From Polyangiaceae bacterium (GTDB lineage Bacteria > Myxococcota_A > Polyangia > Polyangiales > Polyangiaceae), in contig JABSRN010000003.1 of assembly GCA_013214025.1 (NCBI GenBank), positions 1 to 64,000 on the forward strand: a stretch of DNA of 64,000 nucleotides, written 5' to 3'. The position numbers were made by a program, and so were the translations under genes. This document shows, one piece after another, positions 18,736 through 26,396 of this stretch. The number at the start of each line of letters is the position of its first letter. Position 1 is the stretch's first letter. The notes below the pieces were generated by a model, which did no database searches, was not told the origin of the DNA, and saw only the letters and a program-made list of their open reading frames with translations.

Positions 18736-18897
18736 TTTCGGTAGTGCTAGTATCGTCGCTCGGGCGAGTGAGGCAGACGTCGGAATCGTGATTCCGCGGC
18801 TAGGACGAATAGAACGGAGGGTGACCCCGGGCTTCAGGGCGGGCCTGACGAGCGTTTGTCTCCCTGTCTTGAAGTTGGAGCCGGCGAGGCGTTGTGC

Positions 18898-19218
18898 TCA
18901 CGAATCACACGAATCACACGAATGGGTCGAAGGGGGGGGCTCTCGCGGAGGCAATCCAGCGCGCTGCAGACGGCGCCGTATCTCGTTGACGGCGATCACT
19001 CGACTGGATCCCCCCCGGGGCGCGGCTCCGATGTCAAAGTTCGCTAAGGCCTGGCTCAGGTCGGCGACCACGTGCCCCAGGGTGAGAGGCGACTGATTCA
19101 CACGGGAAACTTCGGTGGTCCACGTTAGCGATGACGCGAAGAACAACATCAAGACTGCCGAAGCGCGGAAGCATGGCGAAACTAAGCGACGCATCAGGGA
19201 AGGGAGCGGGACCCGCAT
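18898..19218 (-). pseudogene. flgA: flgA remnant (P-ring assembly chaperone)
   Basis: The ATG at 19218 opens two bases after the flgG stop. It gives a signal-peptide-like start (VLMLFFASSLTW) followed by VNQSPLTLGHVVADLSQALA then NFDIGAAPRGGSSRVIAVNE and IRRRLQRAGL, which follows the FlgA N-terminal plan (LTLGDV.P.....D.D.GPAP..G..R......I...L...G). It then enters a 9-base tandem repeat (18899-18925) and stops at 106 residues; FlgA is normally 200-250 and needs its C-terminal SAF domain. The repeat may itself be the damaging expansion. Confidence 0.65.
18899..18925. repeat. Three copies of a 9-base unit in flgA
   Basis: CACGAATCA occurs twice in direct tandem, followed by a third imperfect copy (CACGAATGG). 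On the flgA strand it codes Asp-Ser-Cys type repeats just before the premature stop. Confidence 0.8.
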
Positions 19219-19220
19219 GA

Positions 19221-19400
19221 CTACCTTCGGTTGGTCGCTGTCCGGAGCATCTCATCTGCCACCGTGATGACGTTGGAGTTCACTTCGTAGGCTCGTTGGG
19301 CAGTGATGAGTCCGCTCATCTCCTCGACGACGTCGATGTTCGCTCTTTTGAGCGCCCTTTGAAGTAGCGCGTGGCGCTGAACAACGCTGTAAGGGCTGTG
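19221..19400 (-). pseudogene. flgG: flgG C-terminal fragment (distal rod)
   Basis: The last roughly 50 codons of flgG: LQRALKRANIDVVEEMSGLI then TAQRAYEVNSNVITVADEML, the near-universal FlgG ending (VNVVEEMV.MI..QRAYE.NSK.I...D.ML). The stop TAG is two bases before the flgA ATG, as in intact flgGA operons. Upstream it meets the 3' end of the sigma-54 activator gene after a few bases, so the rest of flgG and any flgF is absent on this strand. A candidate flgG 5' end lies at 24981 on the opposite strand. Confidence 0.85.
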
Positions 19401-19405
19401 CTTAG

Positions 19406-20542
19406 CTACGCCGCGTTGGGGACCATGCGCTTTCGCTTTAGCATTTCGACTAGTGTAGTTCGATTGAGCTTGAGCAACATCGCCGCGCGGTTTTTGTTCC
19501 AGCCGGTTCGGTCGAGGGCCTGCTGAATTAGATTGTTCTCGAACGACGCCACGGCCATGCGCAAATCGATACCCGCTTCGGGAAGTTTGGGTGCTTCGCG
19601 TTTTTCGCTGGATAAGCCGCGGAGTCTTGCGGGCAAATCTCCTGGTTCAATTCGATCGCCGGCGCAGAGGAGCATGGCGCGCTCCACAGTGTTTTCTAGC
19701 TCGCGGACGTTACCCGGCCAATCGTAGGTTTCCAGCAATTGAATCGTCGCTCGTGTAAGAGGGAGTGGTTCGCGGCCGGTCTTGTCCTTGCTTTGACCCA
19801 TGAAAAACTGAACCAACGGGAGGATATCCTCGGTTCGTTTGCGGAGTGGGGGTACCGTGAGGTGAATCACGTTCAGGCGGTAGAAGAGATCCTGGCGGAA
19901 CTCGTTGGCGGCGACTGCCTTCTCTAAGTCAACGTTCGTGGCAGCCACGATTCGAACATTTGCGTTCAGCGTCCGGTTGTCGCCTACGGGGGAATAGTCA
20001 TGGCTATGCAGCACACGCAGTAACTTGACCTGGAGAGCCAGCGGCAGTTCTCCGATTTCGTCTAGGAAGAGGGTGCCTCCATCCGCTGCGCCTATGCGCC
20101 CGATCTTGGAACAGTGGGCGCCGGTGAACGCGCCTCGCGCATGTCCAAAGAGTTCGCTCTCGAGTAGAGCTTCCGGGATAGCTCCGCAGTTGACCACGAC
20201 GAAGGGGTTGTCCTTCCGTTGGCTCGAGGAATGGACCGCTCGGGCGACCAGCTCCTTGCCGGTCCCGCTTTCGCCTGTGATGAGAATGGTGCAGGCCGTA
20301 TTGGCGACTCGGTCGATTACGCTATAGACGTCGACTAGCTCCTCCGATTCTCCGACAACGCCTACCATGCTGGCCGGAAGCGCCTTCTTTTCCGGCGGAG
20401 GCGCCGGGGGGGCGTCGGCTGCTTCGGGCTCCGGCTTGGCCGAAATATTGGCCACGGAACGGGCGGTGTTCGCGAGGAAAATGCCAGATTTGAGTTCGCG
20501 TTCCGGTGCTTCGGCGACCGAATAAGGGGAGGGGCTTGCCAT
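19406..20542 (-). CDS. Sigma-54-dependent activator, flagellar type, no receiver domain
   Basis: About 378 residues and undamaged. After an 80-residue low-complexity lead comes a complete AAA+ sigma-54 interaction domain: Walker A GESGTGKE, the sigma-54 contact loop GAFTGA, Walker B TLFLDEIGE, then VRIVAATNVDLEKAV and FRQDLFYRLNV. It ends with a Fis-type helix-turn-helix (LIQQALDRTGWNKNRAAMLL). A phosphorylatable receiver domain is missing, so it may be active without a kinase or be controlled by another protein, as with FleQ/FlrA-like activators. Its place between the two arms of the flagellar fossil, facing away from a consensus sigma-54 promoter, points to former flagellar control. The start ATG at 20542 is chosen over an earlier one at 20608. 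Confidence 0.85.
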   Translation of the reverse strand: MASPSPYSVAEAPERELKSGIFLANTARSVANISAKPEPEAADAPPAPPPEKKALPASMVGVVGESEELVDVYSVIDRVANTACTILITGESGTGKELVARAVHSSSQRKDNPFVVVNCGAIPEALLESELFGHARGAFTGAHCSKIGRIGAADGGTLFLDEIGELPLALQVKLLRVLHSHDYSPVGDNRTLNANVRIVAATNVDLEKAVAANEFRQDLFYRLNVIHLTVPPLRKRTEDILPLVQFFMGQSKDKTGREPLPLTRATIQLLETYDWPGNVRELENTVERAMLLCAGDRIEPGDLPARLRGLSSEKREAPKLPEAGIDLRMAVASFENNLIQQALDRTGWNKNRAAMLLKLNRTTLVEMLKRKRMVPNAA

Positions 20543-20936
20543 AGGGAATGTACCGAGTCCTTGGGTAGGGGGGCGCTGCAATGCGCTCTCCCCCAGGGCT
20601 CTAAGCAAGGGTCAGACCAACCGCCGAAACTATGGCAAAACTCCGGCCGGAACGGGGCGATCGCCCAGACCTGTATTGTCGGGCAGGGTCAGTGAAGACC
20701 GGCGGCGAATTACGAAACGACGTCGCTGTTTATGTCTACTTTACGGTCACCTTGATGGTTCTTGATGATTCTCTCGGGGAGTGAAATTAGACCCATGAGG
20801 TCTATCGCGACCTGGTCAACAATCCTGACCTGGCTCGCCGACTCCCCCACGGAGCGGATAGTTTTGGGTCTCTAGGTGAGCTGAGCGGCGGGAAAGCCGA
20901 ACACCTTAGAGAAAATCAAACATTTTTTCAAAGAGC
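20543..20936. other. Divergent control region of the flagellar remnants
   Basis: A non-coding stretch between the activator gene and the sigma-54 promoter at 20937. I see no gene or flagellar fragment in it. It is AT-richer than its surroundings and would be expected to hold activator sites, but I could not identify a clear inverted repeat. Confidence 0.5.
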
Positions 20937-20952
20937 TGGCACAAGCGTTGCT
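20937..20952 (+). promoter_or_regulatory. Sigma-54 (-24/-12) promoter
   Basis: TGGCACAAGCGTTGCT matches the sigma-54 consensus TGGCAC-N5-TTGCW at every conserved base, with GG and GC ten bases apart. It faces the fliK-flhA-flhF-fliA-flgF array and lies downstream of the divergent sigma-54 activator gene, so it is the likely promoter of that operon. It is still consensus although the first genes it would drive are broken. Confidence 0.75.
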
Positions 20953-21286
20953 CTTGGCTGGGGTGTGCCTTCTCCCGTTTTCTCCTCAGCGCGTCGCTCT
21001 CTTCTACGACGTTGACGTTTGGATCGGAGAGCCGTTTGACTGATGCTCGTTCCGCAGCCGAAGTCCCGTCGGCGGAGGCAGTCGTCGTCGGCCAGCTGAC
21101 GCAGACCTCGGTGGCTGACGACGAGCAACGGAGTGCCTGGGCGGCGGCACTGTTGATCAGTGTCGCCAACCAGATTCACCAAATAAAATAATTTGAGGTT
21201 GCCGCCGGTGGGGCTGCAGAGCAAGCGGGTACGCGTCGAAGGACGCCGGCACAGGCAGTGCTGCTCTGCCGACGTCGCAGCCCGCC

Positions 21287-21580
21287 TTGAGCGGCACGGG
21301 CCTGGCTGGGCGTGCACTCAGTCCAGATGCCAGTACGTCGATGTCGCGGTGGATCACTGAAATTGATGCGGGGCGCCTGGGCAAGTTGGGACTTGTGATT
21401 GAGGGTGCCGACGCGGGAGTCAAAATTGTGATTAGTGTCGCCGACCGATTGGCGGCCGCGGCTGTCCGCGCCGATCAGCAAAGCTTGGTGGATGCGCTCC
21501 AATCCAGCGGACTTACGGTGAAAAGCGTGAAGAGCACCGACCGGATCTCCCTTGGCACTGGTCTTGCTCATGTGAGAGCA
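21287..21580 (+). pseudogene. fliK: fliK-like C-terminal domain remnant
   Basis: The segment RLGKLGLVIEGADAGVKIVI then DQQSLVDALQSSGLTVKSV looks like the C-terminal Flg_hook domain of FliK, the hook-length ruler (pattern: LG...L.....G..V.......R..L...L..L...L...G). No N-terminal ruler domain is present: upstream bases to 21000 give a short frame (LTQTSVADDEQRSAWAAALL) that ends in a stop. Assignment is by pattern and by position before flhA; a type III secretion equivalent is unlikely given the neighbours. Confidence 0.5.
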
Positions 21581-21699
21581 GGAACTAATGCCCGTGTCTA
21601 CCAATCTCACCGTCGCGCCTATATGAGCTTGATCCGAAATTGCGGGCTACTTTTTCAGGTAGCTAGCGCAGCTCCACCGGTATCGTGGTGACGCGGTCG

Positions 21700-22983
21700 G
21701 CTACTCGCGAACAGCTCGGGCGCGCAGTTCGGGCCCAGCTCTTCCGGAGTCCGCGAGCTTGTGGGGGCGACAGCGGTTGTGCTCACGCTGATGGCGTTGA
21801 TTCCCGGCATGCCGGCGTTTGCCTTTCTCTCCCTGGCGGGGATTCTCGCCTACGGCGGGCGTCCACGTGTCAACAAGGACGGAGCGGACGCAGCATCCGC
21901 GGAATCCAGCGCCGCGCCGAGGCGCCCATTGAGGCGTCCCTGCCATTCGACGTGCTGGGTTTGGACGTTGGCTACGAGCTCATCCGCGTGGTGGATCCCA
22001 GCATGGGCGGGATGCTGGTCGAAAGAATTTCCGCGTGGCGTCGCCAAGTCGCGGCGGAATTGGGCATCGTGATTCCCCCTGTTCACATCCGGGACAATCT
22101 TGAGCTGGCGCCCGGCGACTACCGCTTCTTGCTCCTGGGCGCTAACGTTGCGTCCGGTGCCATTCGCGGGGGCAGGTTGTTGGCGATGGATGCCACCGGT
22201 TCGGCACCGCCCATCGAGGGTGAGGAGACCGTGGACCCCACCTTTGGGACGCCGGCTCGGTGGATTCTTGCTCGCGATCGCGAATTGGCGGAAGCCATGG
22301 GTTACACAGTCGTCGAAGCGGTGACGATTATCGCCACCCACTTGGCGGAATTCGCTCGCAGTCACGCCGATCAAATACTGGGTCGAGCCGAGCTACAGGC
22401 TCTATTCGACCTGTTTTCCCAGACTAATCCCAAGCTGGTGGAAGACCTGGTCCCAAACTTGCTTTCCGTCGGGGAGATGCTCCGACTTATGCGCAATTGG
22501 TTGAAAGAAGGTGTGTCGATTCGAGACTTGAGAACCATCCTTGAGTCGCTCATCGAACTCGGCCCGCAGACGCGGGATCCAGAGCAACTGACCGAATTGG
22601 TACGGCAAGAATTGTCCCGGCAAATCACCGCCAACTTTACGGGTCAGGACGGAAGCATTGCCGCCCTGGTCCTCGACCCCGAAGTCGAGGAAATGTTTCG
22701 TCGGTCGCTCGCGGAGATCTCCCAGGGAACCAGCGGGGCTTTGGACCCGGAGCGTCCCCGGAATCTTGGCGACAAATTGTTCGGGCCGATGGAGCGCGTA
22801 CAGAACATGGGATTGATTCCGTGTTTGGTGACGAGTCCCGACTTGCGGAGATATGTTCGGGCCTTCGCCGAACGCCGCTGTCCGGCTCCCGGCGTATTGA
22901 GCTTTCGGGAGGTGGAACCCACCACCCACATCCGCCCGGTGGAGTCGATCTCCTTCGGCGCAACTAATGTAGGGGTCGCGTAG
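21700..22983 (+). pseudogene. flhA: flhA remnant lacking the membrane export domain
   Basis: FlhA is the inner-membrane core of the flagellar export gate, about 690 residues with eight membrane helices and a cytoplasmic domain. Here the first six or seven helices are gone. The recognisable part begins AVRAQLFRSPRA, changes frame to AVVLTLMALIPGMPAFAFLS (last helix), changes again, and then the whole cytoplasmic domain is open: LPFDVLGLDVGYELIRVVD, IPPVHIRDNLELAPGDYRFL, the linker, and the C-terminal LVTSPDLRRYVRAFAERRCP with a correct ending. A stable soluble domain could still be produced, but not an export gate. Confidence 0.9.
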
Positions 22984-22985
22984 CG

Positions 22986-23468
22986 ATGGACAACGAGCGC
23001 ATGCAGTATCAGACATTCCGTGGTTCGGATGTGGTGGCGGCCCTAGTGGCAGTACGCCAGGCCTTAGGGGACGAAGCGTTAATCGGCAACACACGGCACG
23101 TGAACAACGGAAAATGCTCGAAGTTTTGCCGAGATCGTAGAAGAGTCCGATGCAGATATCGTGTTCGTAGACACGGCGGGACGAACCCCCCAAGACGACG
23201 AGCTCAAAGAACGACTTGCGGAGTGTCTCTCCCAAGTAGACGATATTCACCAAGAGGTATTGTTAGTGCTTCCCGCGTGGTTGCGGGCCCGAGATGCCAG
23301 CCGAGTGGTGGCATCCTACGAAGAGCCTCGATTGACCGGAATAGTACTGCGGTTTTGGAGCACGACCTGCCACTCACGTACCTCTGCGACAGCGCACGAG
23401 TGCCTGAAGACATTCACGACGCGGCCGTAGAACGAGTGTTGGATGCGTTGTTCCCGGGGCAAACATGA
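22986..23468 (+). pseudogene. flhF: flhF remnant (SRP-like GTPase)
   Basis: FlhF sets flagellar position and number. The N-terminus is clear (MQYQTFRGSDVVAALVAV then RQALGDEALIGNTRHV). The P-loop (G1) part of the NG GTPase domain is deleted. The sequence resumes in another frame with FAEIVEESDADIVFVDTAGR (G3, DTAGR), DELKERLAECLSQVDDIHQE and the motif region around LLVLPA, then jumps after EPRLTGIV to the ending LPLTYLCDSARVPEDIHDAA (normally G.PI.Y.G.GQ.VPEDL). At least two deletions and two frame changes are present. The stop overlaps the fliA ATG (ATGA). A gene for FlhG, which usually follows, is absent. Confidence 0.85.
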
Positions 23469-24253
23469 CGTTGGTAAATTCGAGTGCCGAGGAGACCCAG
23501 CTTCCTGTCACTAGTGTGCCGGGCGTAGTCAACCGCCAAAAGCAGCGGGCGATCTACCAACGCTATCTTCCCATCGTCCGCCGCATCGCGATGCGTACGG
23601 TTCGTTCATTACCACCTTCGGTTCTCATCGATGACCTGATTTCGGCGGGCTGGCTGGGCATGGTGGAGGCGCTGGGTCGCCGTACGCCGGAGATGACGGA
23701 AGATCACTTCGAGGCCTTCGCGTCCTATCGTGTTCGGGGGGCCATCCTGGACCATCTACGCATGCTCGATCCGATGTCCCGGAAACTTCGGGGTGCATCT
23801 CGGCAAGTATCGAAAACGGTCAGTGAACTGATGGGTCGGCTGGGGAGAGCGCCTGAGCAAGAGGAAGTGGCTGCGGTCCTCGGGATTGAACTGGCGGAGT
23901 ACCACAAGCTGCTCACTGAGATCAGCGAAGCGGGCTTGGCGCGCTTGGATCTTTCCGAGTTGGGAGAACCATCGGGGAAGGACTCCACTCCTGAGACCAT
24001 CGCCACTCGCCACGAGCAGGTCAGCAACGTCGCGGATGCCGTCAAGAACCTACCCGAGCGATTGAACCTCATTGTCGGGCTTTACTATCAGCAGGAATGC
24101 AGCTTTCGTGAGATCGGCGAAGTCCTCGACGTTACGGAGTCGCGCGTCTGTCAGCTTCATTCTGAGGCCATGCATCTTATCCGCGCGATGGTGGAAGGCC
24201 GGCCGATGCCCAGAGGGCGACGCCGCGCCCTGGCTGGGACGGGGAGTCGATGA
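23465..24253 (+). CDS. fliA: FliA, flagellar sigma-28 factor, intact
   Basis: 262 residues, the normal FliA length, with no damage. Region 2 is seen as YQRYLPIVRRIAMRTVRSLP, DDLISAGWLGMVEAL and FEAFASYRVRGAILDHLRML (the -10 binding part). Region 3 is VSKTVSELMGRLGRAPEQEE; region 4 is LPERLNLIVGLYYQQECSFR followed by EIGEVLDVTESRVCQLHSEA (the -35 binding helix). FliA directs RNA polymerase to late flagellar and chemotaxis promoters. It overlaps flhF upstream (ATGA) and flgF downstream (ATGA), both broken. Survival of this gene amid decay suggests recent loss of flagella or a retained non-flagellar regulon; its anti-sigma FlgM is damaged. Confidence 0.93.
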   Translation: MTLVNSSAEETQLPVTSVPGVVNRQKQRAIYQRYLPIVRRIAMRTVRSLPPSVLIDDLISAGWLGMVEALGRRTPEMTEDHFEAFASYRVRGAILDHLRMLDPMSRKLRGASRQVSKTVSELMGRLGRAPEQEEVAAVLGIELAEYHKLLTEISEAGLARLDLSELGEPSGKDSTPETIATRHEQVSNVADAVKNLPERLNLIVGLYYQQECSFREIGEVLDVTESRVCQLHSEAMHLIRAMVEGRPMPRGRRRALAGTGSR

Positions 24254-24981
24254 GTCCGGGCATTTGGGTCGGGGCTTCAGGTGCCTCGGCACAGCTGGCC
24301 AGCCTGGAGGCAACTGCTAACCATCTTGCTAACTCGTCGACTGCGGGCTTCAGGGCGGACGAGGCGGTCCTCAGCGAGCATCTCGTGGATGCCCAGCGAT
24401 CTGGGGTGGCCGCATAGCACATGTGATTCGTCTCGGTTGCTGAGATGTTGACGAACTTTCGCTTTGAGCGTCACCCAGCGCCCCTTGGATGTTGCTCTCC
24501 GAGGTGACGGCTTATTTGTGCGTTGAGCGCGCCCGGAGGTGAGCGTTACACCTGCGCGGGGGACCTGCACGTGAACCACCGTCGAGAGATCGTGACCGCG
24601 GAGGGACATGTCATGCTCAGTGAGGCACGGCGTTACGCTGACGGTCGCACCCGGGGGCGAGACCGTCAGCGTAACGCCGGATGGCCGTGTTCTCTTTGAC
24701 GGTAACGAGGTCGGCCGATTGCGGATCGTACGCTTTTCGGACAACCGCGGACTCCTCAAGGAGGGGCCGCGGCTGCTGCGCGCGTCGGGTGCTTCCTGCC
24801 TCCTCAGCTCACCGAGGTCGCTTTGGAGTCCGGCACGCCGGAGAAGGGCAAGGTGTCCATCGTCACGGGCATGACGGATATTGTCGCGATCACCCGGAGT
24901 TTTGACGCGATGGGGGAGCTCATCGAGGCCTTCAAGCAAATGGAGCGCAGCGCGGCGACTGACGTCGGGAAGGTTCACTGA
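24250..24981 (+). pseudogene. flgF: flgF remnant (proximal rod), near full length but frameshifted
   Basis: Spans 244 codons, the usual FlgF size. Pieces in family order: MSPGIWVGASGASAQLASLE then ATANHLANSSTAGFRADEAV; DVALRGDGLFVR; GERYTCAGDLHVNHRREIVT and AEGHVML in another frame; VTLTVAPGGETVSVTPDGRV with EVGRLRIVRFSD; and the C-terminal TEVALESGTPEKGKVSIVTG with MTDIVAITRSFDAM. At least three frame changes and internal stops separate them. Little has been deleted, unlike flgI or flhF. The start overlaps the fliA stop (ATGA), and the stop overlaps the next ATG (TGATG). It contains a long inverted repeat (24628-24679). Confidence 0.85.
24628..24679. repeat. Perfect 19-base inverted repeat in flgF
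   Basis: The left arm, CGGCGTTACGCTGACGGTC (24628-24646), and the right arm, GACCGTCAGCGTAACGCCG (24661-24679), are exact reverse complements around a 14-base loop (GCACCCGGGGGCGA). Both arms lie in one FlgF reading frame (VTLTV and ETVSVTP). The structure could fold as a strong hairpin on either strand. No T-run follows. Confidence 0.9.
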
Positions 24982-25030
24982 TGCGAAGCTCCTACAGGAT
25001 CGGGGCCATTCTGAGGTCCTCAGCCTCTGC
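24981..25030 (+). pseudogene. flgG: Possible flgG 5' fragment
   Basis: The ATG overlaps the flgF stop (TGATG), exactly where flgG starts in most flgFG operons, and the product begins MRSSYR, close to the usual FlgG start MRSLYTAATGM. It loses similarity after a few codons. If correct, flgG is split: this 5' tip on the plus strand and the 3' end at 19221-19400 on the minus strand. Confidence 0.4.
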
Positions 25031-25186
25031 GTAGCCTCTTCAGCAGAGGGATGGCCGGTCTTGTGCGTTACCAGCTTCGAAGGGTATTTTTAGCAGCGGG
25101 TAACATATGATGTCTCAAGAGCCACTGACCGAAGCAAAAGAGGTGGTGTAATCGAGAGCTAAACGTCTCGCTTTGGCGTCGTTTCA

Positions 25187-25631
25187 GTGGAGCAGACCGC
25201 TCCCATCCGGTTCTCTGCTGGTGTGATTGGCTTTCCGGAGGAAACCGAATTCGTGTTGGCCCTCCACGGCGACTCGGATTTCATCGCGTGGTTGCAGTCC
25301 GCGAATACCCCGGAATGGGCTTTCCAGTCGTCTTGGCTCATGGATTCGTGGCGGACTATCCTGACGTCGATATCGAGAAGGTAGCCGACCGAGCGGGGCT
25401 GGGTGCGGCTACAGAGGACCTCGCCCTGTTGCTCGTATTGTCGTCGCCTAGAGGACTGCCTGCGACGGTAATCTCCTAGCCCCTATGGTGGTCAATTCTC
25501 GAGACCGTATCGGTGCTCAGCTCTTTCTCGAAGGCTCGCGATTCAGCACTCGCGAACTGTTCGTAACTCCGAGAGAGGCGAAGGAGTCGGACGGAGAGCC
25601 GAGCGATGAACCGGGCGTGATTCACGCCTGA
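25187..25631 (+). pseudogene. fliW: fliW remnant (flagellin-binding regulator)
   Basis: FliW binds flagellin and the RNA-binding protein CsrA. Three frame segments follow the family order: FSAGVIGFPEETEFVLAL with DSDFIAWLQSANTPE; then GFPVVLAHGFVADYPDVDIE and EDLALLLVLSSP; then, after a stop, NLLAPMVVNSRDRIGAQLFL with EGSRFSTREL. The tail ends at 25631 in a normal position. Two frame changes break the gene. No csrA follows; the next gene is greB. It marks the downstream edge of the flagellar fossil. Confidence 0.8.
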
Positions 25632-25678
25632 TCCCAACTCGAAGCCACCGCCTCGTTGACGTAGACTATAGTCGCTTC

Positions 25679-26146
25679 ATGGCGACCTACCTCACACCCG
25701 ATGGCGCGAAGGCGCTCGCCGCGGAACTCAAATCCCTCTTGGAGGTGGAGCGCCCCCGGGTGGTGTCTGAAGTGACCGAGGCTGCTGCCCATGGCGACCG
25801 GTCAGAGAACGCCGAATACAAGTACGGCAAAAAACGCCTTCGTGAGATCGATCACCGGATCCGCGCTGTCACCAAGCGCCTGGACAGCGCTGTCATCGTC
25901 GCCCCCGATCCGGATCGTCGCGAAGACGTTGTGTACTTTGGTGCGACTGTGTTCGTCACGGACGAAAATGGTGTCGACGCTCAGTATCATCTAGTCGGAC
26001 CTGACGAGGCCGATCCAAGCATCGGTAAGATCAGCTTCCAGTCTCCCATCGGCTGCTCGCTCATGAAAAAGGCAGTCGGTGATGTCGTTGTCGTGAAGCG
26101 TCCGGCGGGTGAGCTGGAGCTTGAGATCACGGCGGTCGAGTACTAG
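25679..26146 (+). CDS. greB: Transcript cleavage factor GreB
   Basis: 155 residues. The N-terminal coiled coil has the GreB-type tip AAAHGDRSENAEYKYGKKRL followed by REIDHRIRAVTKRL, with the acidic residues (D, E) that enter the RNA polymerase secondary channel and trigger cleavage of backtracked RNA. The C-terminal domain ends PAGELELEITAVEY as in GreA/GreB. The basic GKKRLREID patch separates GreB from GreA. Intact and single, it follows the fossil fliW by 47 bases, so the boundary between decayed and healthy sequence is sharp here. Confidence 0.93.
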   Translation: MATYLTPDGAKALAAELKSLLEVERPRVVSEVTEAAAHGDRSENAEYKYGKKRLREIDHRIRAVTKRLDSAVIVAPDPDRREDVVYFGATVFVTDENGVDAQYHLVGPDEADPSIGKISFQSPIGCSLMKKAVGDVVVVKRPAGELELEITAVEY

Positions 26147-26396
26147 CTCGCGATATTTGCAGTGCGAGGGGCCAGGTAAACAGTCGAGCGCGTAGCCCCC
26201 GCTGGGTTGTGAGATTGGTATGCAACACCAACCGGTCCTCCGATGGTCCCGCGGCCGCCCTCAGAATGCCCAATAATCCCCGGGATTTTGGGGGATTGGG
26301 GCGGAGAACGGTGCCCTTGAGGGACCGACCTCGCGTCCGCCGTCGGAGGCTGGTAGATTGGGGCCCGCTGGAGATCAATTGAACAAGCGACGACGA

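Noticed and set aside
24277-24978. 233-codon minus-strand open frame opposite flgF
   Set aside because: The plus strand contains FlgF motifs in order; the long antisense frame is by chance, helped by the inverted repeat.
26250-26320. AATCCCC ... GGGGATT palindrome considered as a greB terminator
   Set aside because: Stem of only seven bases and no T-run; too weak to call.
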